Shown piece after piece: positions 1 to 5,439 of a DNA stretch of 6,076 bases. The DNA comes from an uncultured Eggerthellaceae bacterium (GTDB lineage Bacteria; Actinomycetota; Coriobacteriia; Coriobacteriales; Eggerthellaceae): positions 1 to 6,076 of the forward strand of contig CABVEH010000077.1 in NCBI GenBank assembly GCA_902497215.1, in the 5' to 3' direction. The position numbers and the translations under genes are program-made. A model generated the notes under the pieces. That model searched no databases. It was not told where the DNA came from and saw only the letters and a list, made by a program, of their open reading frames with translations. How positions within the stretch are numbered: the stretch's first letter is position 1; each line of letters begins with the position of its first letter.

Positions 1-531
1 CCCGGCCTCATCAACCTTGACTTCGCGGACATCCGCACCGTCATGAAGGACGCCGGAACGGCCATGATGGGCATCGGTCTCGCCTCCGGCGAGAACCGCG
101 CCCTCGAAGCCGCGCAGCAGGCCACCAACTCCAACCTGCTCGAGGCCTCCATCCAGGGCGCCTCCCGCGTGCTGTTCTCCATCGCCGGCGGCCCCGACCT
201 TACGCTCACCGAAGTCTCCGACGCCGCCCGCACCATCGAGATGTGCGCCGACGACAACGCCAACATCATCTACGGCCAGATCATCGACGAGGACATGAAG
301 GACGCCGTGCGCATCACCGTCATCGCCACCGGCTTCAAGCAGAACCCCTCGCAGTCGTCCATGAACTTCACGGGCGGCGGCATTCAGGACATGTTCGCGT
401 CCACCGACTCGCCTTCCACCATGCCTGCCTTCGCAGGCGGCCAGGGCAGCATCGCCGACTCCATGGGCTCTGTCGGCGGCAACTTCCAGGACGACGAGTA
501 CATCCCCGACTTCCTGAAGCGTCAGTACTAA
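1..531 (+). CDS. ftsZ: Cell division protein FtsZ, C-terminal part (5' truncated by window)
   Basis: FtsZ is the tubulin-like GTPase that polymerises into the Z ring at midcell. Frame 1 is open from base 1, so the N-terminal GTP-binding half lies upstream of the window. The first visible residues, PGLINLDFADIRTVMKDAG, match the highly conserved FtsZ segment that includes the T7/H8 region, followed by AMMGIG. The C-terminal subdomain follows (ASRVLFSIAGGPDLTL, then the GTPase-activating-domain-like strands NIIYGQIIDEDMKDAVRITVIATGF). A short Gly/Ser-rich linker of about 45 residues follows. The protein ends in a C-terminal peptide, DDEYIPDFLKRQY, of the IPxFL type that in other bacteria binds SepF, FtsA or other partners. 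SepF is encoded two genes downstream, which fits. The internal ATG at 43 is not the true start. A terminator-like hairpin follows the stop. The identification is very secure; only the length is incomplete. Confidence 0.97.
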   Translation, partial: PGLINLDFADIRTVMKDAGTAMMGIGLASGENRALEAAQQATNSNLLEASIQGASRVLFSIAGGPDLTLTEVSDAARTIEMCADDNANIIYGQIIDEDMKDAVRITVIATGFKQNPSQSSMNFTGGGIQDMFASTDSPSTMPAFAGGQGSIADSMGSVGGNFQDDEYIPDFLKRQY

Positions 532-557
532 GCACGGAACCTAGAACGTGTACATAT

Positions 558-599
558 GGCCCGGGAATGCCTTAGCCGGCATCCCGGGTCTTCTTCTTT
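558..599 (+). terminator. Terminator-like hairpin between ftsZ and yggS
   Basis: CCCGGG (560-565) pairs with CCCGGG (583-588). ATGCC (567-571) pairs with GGCAT (578-582), leaving one bulged A and a six-base loop. G558-G559 can extend the base by pairing with T589-C590. The right arm is followed by a pyrimidine tract (TCTTCTTCTTT), T-rich but broken by C. It begins 26 bases after the ftsZ stop. It probably terminates or attenuates ftsZ transcripts before yggS. The imperfect U tract makes partial read-through likely. Confidence 0.6.
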
Positions 600-617
600 G
601 AGAAGGAAAGGCCACAG

Positions 618-1319
618 ATGGGAATCGCATCCAGATTCGAGAAGGCGCGCGAAGAGCTGGAGCAGGCCTGCCTGGATGCGGGACGGCCGGCCACGTCGGC
701 TATGCTCCTTGCCGTGTCCAAGACCGTGGGGATCGAAGGCGTGTCCGACGCCATCTCTGCCGGAGCCACCGACTTCGGCGAGAACCGTCCCGAGCAGCTG
801 ACGGAGAAGCAGGCCGTGTATCCCAACGCGCGCTGGCACTTCATCGGCAACATACAGTCCCGCCGCATCCGCGACATAGTCCCCTGCGCCTACATGATCC
901 ATTCCCTGTACCAGATGAAGCATGCCCGCAAGATAAACGAAGAGGCCGAAGCGATCGGCAAGGTGCAGAACGTCCTCATCGAGGTCAACGTCTCCGGCGA
1001 GGAGTCGAAGAGCGGGCTTGCGCCCCAGGACGTGTCCGACTTCCTCAAGGAATGCCTCGAGCTTCCCCACTTGCGTGTCTGCGGCCTTATGACCATGGCT
1101 CCGCAGGGCGACCTGTCCGTGGCGGCGGAATGCTTCGCCGGCTTGGCGGGGCTTCGCGACGGCCTGCGAGAGAGCGCGTTCGACGGCCACGAGGACGCGC
1201 TGGACGCGTTCTGCCAGCTGTCGATGGGCATGAGCGAGGACTGGCGCGAGGCCGTGCAGGAGGGTTCCACCATCGTGCGCATAGGCCGTGCGATATTCAG
1301 CGACGAATTCCAGTCTTAG
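618..1319 (+). CDS. yggS: YggS/YlmE/PROSC family PLP-binding protein (PLP homeostasis)
   Basis: A 233-residue cytosolic protein of the alanine-racemase-fold, single-domain family that binds pyridoxal 5'-phosphate and keeps its free level and amino-acid pools balanced. The family is not known as a classical enzyme. Family signatures are visible in order: LLAVSKT with the presumed PLP lysine at K35, DFGENRPEQL (about 52-61), WHFIGNIQSRR, VLIEVNVSGEESKSGL, LRVCGLMTMAP, LSMGMSEDW, and VRIGRAIF near the C terminus. The length is normal for the family. The ATG at 618 has AAGGA (603-607) and AAAGG (607-611) upstream, and the preceding hairpin leaves little room for an earlier start. Its place just after ftsZ and before sepF matches ylmE in Gram-positive ylm clusters. 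The pgeF/ylmD gene often found between ftsZ and yggS is absent. Identification is secure; the direct physiological role is only as known as for the family. Confidence 0.95.
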   Translation: MGIASRFEKAREELEQACLDAGRPATSAMLLAVSKTVGIEGVSDAISAGATDFGENRPEQLTEKQAVYPNARWHFIGNIQSRRIRDIVPCAYMIHSLYQMKHARKINEEAEAIGKVQNVLIEVNVSGEESKSGLAPQDVSDFLKECLELPHLRVCGLMTMAPQGDLSVAAECFAGLAGLRDGLRESAFDGHEDALDAFCQLSMGMSEDWREAVQEGSTIVRIGRAIFSDEFQS

Positions 1320-1353
1320 GGAAAGCGCGGGCGCAGCGGCATGTCGCATAATC

Positions 1354-1359
1354 TATAAT
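1354..1359 (+). promoter_or_regulatory. Candidate -10 element (TATAAT) upstream of sepF
   Basis: A perfect TATAAT sits in the 71-base gap between yggS and sepF, an AT-rich patch in otherwise GC-rich DNA. Transcription would start near 1366, giving a leader of about 25 bases that contains the sepF ribosome binding site (AGGGGAG, about 1379-1385). No good -35 hexamer lies 16-18 bases upstream, where the sequence is GC-rich. The call rests on the -10 and its position alone. Confidence 0.45.
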
Positions 1360-1390
1360 GGACGCAACCTAGTAGACAAGGGGAGCACCC

Positions 1391-2167
1391 ATGGCAAACG
1401 GAAGCCTCTTCGGAGACATCAAATCCCGGTTCGGAATCGGCGGCGCGCGCAACGACGCGGCCGACGGCTACGACGAGGAATACGACGACTACGAGGGTTA
1501 CGAGGAGTACGACGAGTACTCCGACGACTACGAAGAGGAATACGACCCCTACATGGACCGCAACCCCGTGACTACCCGCGGCCGCGGCGAGGCGGGGCTT
1601 CCGCGCCTGGTGTCCATGGGCGACGCCCGCGAAAGCGCCCGCGGAAGCTTCTCGCACCGCGACGGGGGAAGCTCGCTGGGGTCCGCCGGAAGGACGTCTT
1701 CGGTTCGCTCGTACGGCCGCACCATGGTCGATTCGTCGCTCCCGCCGTCTATGACCGCCGAAGGCACCGCGGCGGCGTCCGCCGCGACGAACAGCCGGCG
1801 TGCCGAGGGCCTCGACTCGCTGTTCTCCAGCAGCTCCCGCGCGACGTCCCGCGGGTCGTCCGACATCATCCGCAACTCCATGCAGCTGAGCATGCCCGGC
1901 ATGCGCCAGTTGCAGGTCATCAAGCCCACGAAGTACGACGACGCCGAGTCGGTGACCAGCGTGCTCAAGGCGAACGACGTCGCCATCCTCTGCTTCGCCA
2001 ACACCGACCGCGACCTTATGAAGCGCATCCTCGACTTCTCGTTCGGGGCGGCCAGCGCGCTTGACGCCAGCGTCGAAAGCATAGGCAACGGCGTGTTCGC
2101 CATCTGCCGCAGCGTGGGCCTCGACGACAACGAGCGCAACGACCTGAAGAAGATGGGGATCGCCTAG
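1391..2167 (+). CDS. sepF: SepF, FtsZ membrane anchor / septum assembly protein
   Basis: SepF tethers FtsZ filaments to the membrane and helps order the division ring. The 258-residue protein is longer than Bacillus SepF (about 150 aa). Residues 1-18 (MANGSLFGDIKSRFGIGG) look like the short amphipathic membrane-binding helix of the family. Residues 25-56 form a very acidic Asp/Glu/Tyr stretch with nine tyrosines. Residues 58 to about 171 are a Ser/Arg/Ala/Gly-rich segment of low complexity, probably disordered. The conserved SepF domain covers about 172-243: QVIKPTKYDDAESV, LKANDVAILCFANTDRDLMKRILDF, FGAASALDASVESIGNGVFAI. The usual VVVNL strand is AILCF here, and the second Gly-rich turn (ALGGS in Bacillus) is ALDAS, so the dimer interface may differ. 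The start has a good RBS (AGGGGAG, six bases away) and a candidate promoter upstream. The stop is followed after one base by proC. Identification rests on the C-terminal domain plus position after ftsZ. Confidence 0.92.
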   Translation: MANGSLFGDIKSRFGIGGARNDAADGYDEEYDDYEGYEEYDEYSDDYEEEYDPYMDRNPVTTRGRGEAGLPRLVSMGDARESARGSFSHRDGGSSLGSAGRTSSVRSYGRTMVDSSLPPSMTAEGTAAASAATNSRRAEGLDSLFSSSSRATSRGSSDIIRNSMQLSMPGMRQLQVIKPTKYDDAESVTSVLKANDVAILCFANTDRDLMKRILDFSFGAASALDASVESIGNGVFAICRSVGLDDNERNDLKKMGIA

Positions 2168-2168
2168 C

Positions 2169-2999
2169 ATGACCCAGCCGATGCGCATCGCGCTCGTCGG
2201 GTGCGGGAAGATGGGCGGGGCCGCCCTCGACGGATGGCTTCGCTCCTCCAAGGCCCCTGCCGACGCCCTGGAGGCGTCAAGCTTCGTCGTCGTGTCCCCG
2301 CGCGAGGAACATCGCGCCGAAATCGGGGTGGCCACAGTGGCCGATGTGTCGCAGCTTCGCGGCCTCGGGCCGTTCGATGCGGTGGTGTTGGCCGTGAAGC
2401 CGCAGGTCATGGGCGGTGTGCTGGAAGGGCTGGCCGACGTTTGCGGCGCTGACCTTCCGCTGGTCGTAACCATTGCGGCCGGCATTCCCACTTCGCGCTA
2501 CGAGGCCGCGCTTGGGCATGACGCCCGCGTGGTGCGCGTCATGCCGAACATGCCGCTGCAGGTAGGGATGGGCGCGTCCGTCGTCGCCGGAGGCAGCAAT
2601 GCAAGCGACGAAGACGTGCGGCTTGTGAACGATCTGTTCGACGCCCTTGGCATGTCGCGTGTTGTCCCCGAGGACCAGATAGACGCCGTGGGCGCGATAA
2701 GCGGAAGCGGCCCCGCGTACGTTGCCTACATGGTCGAGGCGTTGCGCGACGCCGGCGTGCGCGCCGGCCTGGACGCAGGCCTGGCCGAAAGCCTGGCGCT
2801 GGAAACCGTGGGGGGCACGTACGCCGCCATGAAGGCCCAAGGCTCGTCTCCGGAGGAGATGCGCATATCGGTGTGTTCGCCCAAGGGCACGACGCTCGCC
2901 GCCTTGGCGGCGATGGACGACGCCGGCTTCAAGGAAGTGTTCGAATCCGGTGTTCAGGCGGCCATACGCCGCTCGATCGAACTTGGAGGCAATTCCTAG
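2169..2999 (+). CDS. proC: Pyrroline-5-carboxylate reductase
   Basis: Catalyses the last step of proline synthesis, NAD(P)H-dependent reduction of 1-pyrroline-5-carboxylate to L-proline in the cytosol. The 276-residue length is typical. The N-terminal Rossmann motif is LVGCGKMGG (GCGKMG at 11-16), followed by VVLAVKPQ and RVMPNMP (usually MPNTP). The C-terminal dimerisation and active-site domain carries GSGPAYVAYMVEAL from residue 179, then LALETVGGTYAAM and VCSPKGTTLAAL (235-246). The last is the SPGGTT motif with Lys in place of the first Gly. The ATG at 2169 lies one base after the sepF stop, with a weak GGGG (2155-2158) inside sepF as a possible SD, so translation is probably coupled. 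A second ATG at 2181 would also leave the Rossmann motif intact, but has no SD. Its presence between sepF and yggT combines the ylm division cluster with the yggS-proC-yggT association common in other bacteria. Confidence 0.97.
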   Translation: MTQPMRIALVGCGKMGGAALDGWLRSSKAPADALEASSFVVVSPREEHRAEIGVATVADVSQLRGLGPFDAVVLAVKPQVMGGVLEGLADVCGADLPLVVTIAAGIPTSRYEAALGHDARVVRVMPNMPLQVGMGASVVAGGSNASDEDVRLVNDLFDALGMSRVVPEDQIDAVGAISGSGPAYVAYMVEALRDAGVRAGLDAGLAESLALETVGGTYAAMKAQGSSPEEMRISVCSPKGTTLAALAAMDDAGFKEVFESGVQAAIRRSIELGGNS

Positions 3000-3260
3000 A
3001 TGCAGATGTTCCTCGGGATACTGGTCAGGCTGGTAGACGTGTATACGCTGCTCATCTTCGTGTACGTGCTGATGTCGTGGATTCCCACCAAGCGCGGCCT
3101 GCTGGCCGACATCGACAACGTGCTGGCGAAGCTGTGCGACCCCTACCTCGACCTGTTCAGGCGCTTCATACCTCCCATCGGCGGGATGGTGGACATTTCC
3201 CCCATAGTCGCGATACTGGCGCTGCAGCTAGTTGTAAGGCTTCTGTTTGTCATTTTCTGA
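3000..3260 (+). CDS. yggT: YggT/YlmG family small membrane protein
   Basis: An 86-residue integral membrane protein of the YggT/YlmG family (CCB3 relatives in plastids), linked to division-cluster function and envelope organisation; the molecular activity is not established. There are two hydrophobic segments: residues about 3-25, ending in the conserved MSWIP, and about 66-86, running to the C terminus. Between them lies the family signature LCDPYLDLFRRFIPPIGGMVDISPIVAILALQ. One YggT unit is present, as in Gram-positive YlmG; many proteobacterial YggT proteins have two. The start codon abuts the proC stop (TAGATG) with no gap, and GGAGG (2985-2989) inside proC is well spaced, so coupled translation with proC is likely. 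The gene precedes divIVA, as in many Gram-positive clusters. Confidence 0.93.
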   Translation: MQMFLGILVRLVDVYTLLIFVYVLMSWIPTKRGLLADIDNVLAKLCDPYLDLFRRFIPPIGGMVDISPIVAILALQLVVRLLFVIF

Positions 3261-3301
3261 TAAAGTGTAAGGGCGAATCAGCTACGCCTCGAACCTATTC
3301 G

Positions 3302-3307
3302 AAGGGA
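3302..3307 (+). promoter_or_regulatory. Ribosome binding site of divIVA
   Basis: AAGGGA lies seven bases before the ATG at 3315, in a locally AT-rich leader. The 54-base gap after yggT also contains AT-rich stretches (TTGTCA at 3247-3252, TAAAGT at 3261-3266) that could belong to a divIVA promoter. Their spacing is not canonical, so I do not call one. A 5-bp inverted repeat, TCGAA/TTCGA (3289-3302), touches the RBS and might modestly affect its access. Confidence 0.6.
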
Positions 3308-3314
3308 TTGTAAA

Positions 3315-4118
3315 ATGGCCATCACCTCGCAGGATATCCACAATCAGAGCTTCGCGATCGACCGCAAGGGCTACGACGTCGACGAGGTCGATGTCTTCCT
3401 GGAGCACGTGGCCGACGAAATCGACTTCCTCAACGACCAGATCGCCCAGCTGCAGAACGAGCTGATGCAGGCCCGCGAGGCCGCGGAGGACACGACGTCC
3501 GCCGAGGAGACCACGGTCATTTCCGCCGATACCACCGGCATCGACGTGACCGAGATCGCCGACGGCGACATGGCCGCGCTCATAGCCGAGAAGGACGCCA
3601 TCATCAAGGACCTCGAGGAGCAGCTCTCCGACAAGAAGGCCAACGACAACGCCATATCCCAGGCGCTCATCATCGCCCAGCGCTCCGCCGACGAGATCAT
3701 CGTGAAGGCGAACGCGCAGGCGTCCGAAACCATGCAGGACGCCCGCGAGGAGGCCGACCGCATCATCAACCGCGCCAACGCCGACAAGCAGGGCGTGGTG
3801 GACGACATCCACAAGCTCGAAGACGACCGCGAGGAAACCCGCGAGGGATACGCCGACCTGCTGCGCGACTTCATCGAGGACGCGTCCCGCAAGCTCAACG
3901 AGCTTGGCTATGACGACGACATCGACTCCATTCCTGGAATCGGCCGCGACGCCGGCCAGGTGGACGTCGTCTACGAAGAGGACGTTTCCATGGACTACCT
4001 GCCGGCGGAGGCTGCAGAGCAGGTCACTGCCGCGCCCGTGTCCCCGTTGGCCCCCGGCATCGAGAAGGATCTTTCGGGCTTCGGCGACGTCGAGGACGAC
4101 TTCGAGGACGTCGACTAG
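3315..4118 (+). CDS. divIVA: DivIVA / Wag31-like polar growth and septum-site protein
   Basis: A coiled-coil scaffold that binds negatively curved membrane at poles and septa and recruits division or wall-growth machinery. The N terminus is the conserved DivIVA lipid-binding domain: MAITSQDIHNQSFAIDRKGYDVDEVDVFLEHV followed by a short coiled coil to about residue 58. A Thr/Ser/Asp-rich linker (about 60-85) leads into a long charged coiled coil (about 87-197: IAEKDAIIKDLEEQL, ADEIIVKANAQA, AREEADRIINRANADKQ). After it come a flexible Pro/Ala segment and an acidic tail, DLSGFGDVEDDFEDVD. The 267 residues match the size of actinobacterial Wag31 (about 260) rather than Bacillus DivIVA (164). The Phe-Arg membrane-inserting pair of Bacillus (F17-R18) appears as R17-K18. 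Position after yggT and a strong RBS support the start. The gene ends at an intrinsic terminator. Confidence 0.95.
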   Translation: MAITSQDIHNQSFAIDRKGYDVDEVDVFLEHVADEIDFLNDQIAQLQNELMQAREAAEDTTSAEETTVISADTTGIDVTEIADGDMAALIAEKDAIIKDLEEQLSDKKANDNAISQALIIAQRSADEIIVKANAQASETMQDAREEADRIINRANADKQGVVDDIHKLEDDREETREGYADLLRDFIEDASRKLNELGYDDDIDSIPGIGRDAGQVDVVYEEDVSMDYLPAEAAEQVTAAPVSPLAPGIEKDLSGFGDVEDDFEDVD

Positions 4119-4146
4119 CAGGTCGATTAAAACTTGCATCAGCATG

Positions 4147-4172
4147 GAGGTCGCTTCGGCGACCTCTTTTTT
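4147..4172 (+). terminator. Intrinsic terminator after divIVA
   Basis: A perfect 8-bp stem, GAGGTCGC (4147-4154) with GCGACCTC (4159-4166), is closed by a TTCG tetraloop and followed by six T (4167-4172). It starts 29 bases after the divIVA stop. This is a textbook Rho-independent terminator on the + strand. On the - strand the hairpin lies about 45 bases beyond the mature 3' end of rnpB but has no T tract after it, so it would be a poor terminator for rnpB. Confidence 0.93.
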
Positions 4173-4207
4173 GTATTGATTAGAAAGTTTCGGATGTTGT
4201 TCAAACA

Positions 4208-4693
4208 GAGGAAGCGGGCCTGTAAGCCGGGTTCTGTCGAGGACGGCCATTTATCTCGAACCGCAGTCGCCTGCGGCCTCTAGCGCGCAACCCGGACGCA
4301 CGGCAGGGCGGCCGTATGGCGTCCCTATTTGCGTTTGCTCCAGATGGGGTTTGCCAAGCTGCGCCGTTGCCGGCGCACTGGTGCGCTTTTACCACACCGT
4401 TTCAGCTTTTCCCAGCCCTGAGACGCCTCGGTGGGCATCTGAGCGTTCAAGCCTCGCTCACGGCGCATATAGGCCGCTCGCTCGCCTTTCACGCCCATCT
4501 GCTCCACCGAATGCGCCTCAGTCAACCAGTTCTCGGGGAACGATTGGGGCCGGGAGTCTTCTTTTCTGTGGCACTTTCCATCGGGTTGCCCCGTCCAGCC
4601 GTTAGCTGGCATCTTGCCCTGGGGAGCCCGGACTTTCCTCGCACGGCGCCGTGCGATGCACTCCGCCATACGCGGCCGTCCGGCCCGCTTCGT
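4208..4693 (-). ncRNA. rnpB: RNase P RNA (catalytic subunit, type A)
   Basis: The ribozyme component of RNase P matures tRNA 5' ends. Read on the - strand, helix P1 is a perfect 10-bp pairing, GAAGCGGGCC (4691-4682) with GGCCCGCTTC (4220-4211), which fixes the ends. The universal 5' core GAGGAAAGTCCGGGC is followed by CAGGGCAAGATGCCAGCTAACGGCTGG, GGGGCAACCC, GGAAAGTGCCACAGAAA, then GGTAAAAGCGCACCAG, GCAAATAGGG, and at the 3' side GATAAATGGCCGTCC and ACAGAACCCGGCTTA (P4 3' strand). P15/P16-type pairing (4294-4324) supports type A rather than the Bacillus type B. At about 486 nt it is longer than E. coli M1 RNA (377 nt). Part of the extra length is a P12 arm closed by TCGGTGG/CCACCGA (4504-4510 with 4428-4434). 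The 5' end fits a -10 element at 4705-4700. Exact ends are estimated to within a few bases. The many long ORFs here on both strands are spurious. Confidence 0.96.
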
Positions 4694-4699
4694 CGTGGT

Positions 4700-4705
4700 A
4701 TTCTA
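4700..4705 (-). promoter_or_regulatory. rnpB promoter -10 element
   Basis: On the - strand this reads TAGAAT, one mismatch from TATAAT, seven bases before the predicted rnpB 5' end near 4693. The upstream DNA is locally AT-rich (AATTGTTTGC). No strong -35 is seen at 16-18 bases; CGACAT-like sequence lies somewhat farther away. Position relative to helix P1 makes this a credible promoter. Confidence 0.6.
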
Positions 4706-4730
4706 GCAAACAATTCTGCAGCCGATGTCG

Positions 4731-4738
4731 GAAAGGGG
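4731..4738 (+). promoter_or_regulatory. Ribosome binding site deciding the start of the thiamine pyrophosphokinase gene
   Basis: GAAAGGGG lies four bases upstream of the ATG at 4743. The in-frame ATG at 4725 would place this SD inside the coding region and has no SD of its own. The later start is therefore preferred, and it also puts the protein start directly before the first beta strand (ICALVGAG). Confidence 0.65.
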
Positions 4739-4742
4739 ACGC

Positions 4743-5372
4743 ATGCCCAGGATTTGCGCGCTTGTTGGCGCGGGCGACTTCAACGCGGAGCGGTTCCTCG
4801 AGATGAACAGCGACGGCACATTCGACTACGTCATCGCCGTCGACGGGGGATACGCCATCCTGGAAGAGGTCGGCGTGGCTCCCGACATGGTCCTGGGCGA
4901 CTTCGACTCGCTGGGCTACGTTCCCAAGGGCATCCGCACGTCCAAGTTCTCGGCGCACAAGGACAAAAGCGACATGGAGCTCGCGTTCGAGCGCGCGAAG
5001 TCGCGCCGTTTTGACACCGTGTACGCCTTCGGCGTGCTTGGCGGCAGGCTTGACCACACAGTCGCCAACATGCAGGTAGGGGCCCGCTTCAGCGAGCTGG
5101 GGCTGTCTGTCTTCATGGTGGGGATGGACGAGGTGCTGGCCTTCGTTACGGGTCCGGACGTGTTCGAGGCCGAGGCACGCGACGAAGGGACCGTGTCCGT
5201 CTTCTCGCTAAGCGACGTCAGCGAAGGGGTCTTCGAGCGCGGCATGGAGTGGGACCTGGACGACGTGACCCTGACGAACCGCACGTCGGAGGGGCTTTCC
5301 AACGAGCTCGTCGGCGAACCCGTCATGGTAGGTGTCGAAAAGGGTACCATAGTGGTATTCTTTCCACTGTAA
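4743..5372 (+). CDS. thiN: Thiamine pyrophosphokinase (thiamine diphosphokinase)
   Basis: Transfers pyrophosphate from ATP to thiamine to make thiamine diphosphate, the active cofactor; used in salvage of imported or recycled thiamine. The 209-residue protein has the TPK catalytic domain first: YVIAVDGGYAIL (DGG at 34-36), PDMVLGDFDSLG (GDFDS at 52-56), HKDKSDMELAFERA (DKSDME at 74-79) and GVLGGRLDHTVANM (GGRLDH at 100-105). These are the ATP/Mg and thiamine pocket motifs. The C-terminal beta-rich thiamine-binding domain ends with GMEWDLDDVTL and GLSNELVGEPVMV (SNE motif), then VEKGTIVVFFPL. The length is normal. The start at 4743 is chosen from its SD. It follows rnpB divergently with only about 50 bases between the RNA 5' end and this ATG. 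It precedes a ThiE-family gene, so a thiamine operon is likely. I see no thi-box riboswitch in its short leader. Confidence 0.95.
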   Translation: MPRICALVGAGDFNAERFLEMNSDGTFDYVIAVDGGYAILEEVGVAPDMVLGDFDSLGYVPKGIRTSKFSAHKDKSDMELAFERAKSRRFDTVYAFGVLGGRLDHTVANMQVGARFSELGLSVFMVGMDEVLAFVTGPDVFEAEARDEGTVSVFSLSDVSEGVFERGMEWDLDDVTLTNRTSEGLSNELVGEPVMVGVEKGTIVVFFPL

Positions 5373-5439
5373 GCAGGACTCGGGCAGGCATTCGGCGCCT
5401 TTTGCGCCAGGCTGATTATCTGCGAACGGAGTGGTCGAC

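Noticed and set aside
1463..1540. Repeated TACGACGAG-like units considered as a tandem repeat or CRISPR-like array
   Set aside because: The units are in-frame codons for Tyr-Asp-Glu within sepF, very short and degenerate; there are no spacers or exact direct repeats of array size.
1316..2491. Long - strand open frame (391 codons) opposite sepF and proC
   Set aside because: It lies antisense to two well recognised genes, has low-complexity Val/Gly/Arg/Ala composition typical of a GC-rich shadow frame, and shows no recognisable domain.
3247..3275. Possible divIVA promoter (TTGTCA with TAAAGT or TGTAAG)
   Set aside because: The spacing between any -35-like and -10-like pair is 8, 13 or over 20 bases, none near 17, so it was not called as a promoter.
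3282..4250. Long - strand open frame (322 codons) opposite divIVA
   Set aside because: Its Val/Leu/Asp/Gly-rich translation is the reverse reading of the Asp/Glu/Ala-rich coiled coil of divIVA. It crosses the terminator and the rnpB end and has no SD or domain.
4316..5014. Open frames across the rnpB locus (for example 4316-5014 + and 4325-4669 -)
   Set aside because: The DNA encodes the conserved RNase P RNA core; the translations show no protein family and the frames run through universal RNA motifs.
5394..5408. Small hairpin GGCGC-CTTTT-GCGCC between thiN and the ThiE-family gene, considered as a terminator or part of a thi-box riboswitch
   Set aside because: The stem has only five pairs and no T tract follows. 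The conserved thi-box elements (CUGAGA and the AAUGCCAGCGUAGGGA-like segment) are not found in the 67-base gap.
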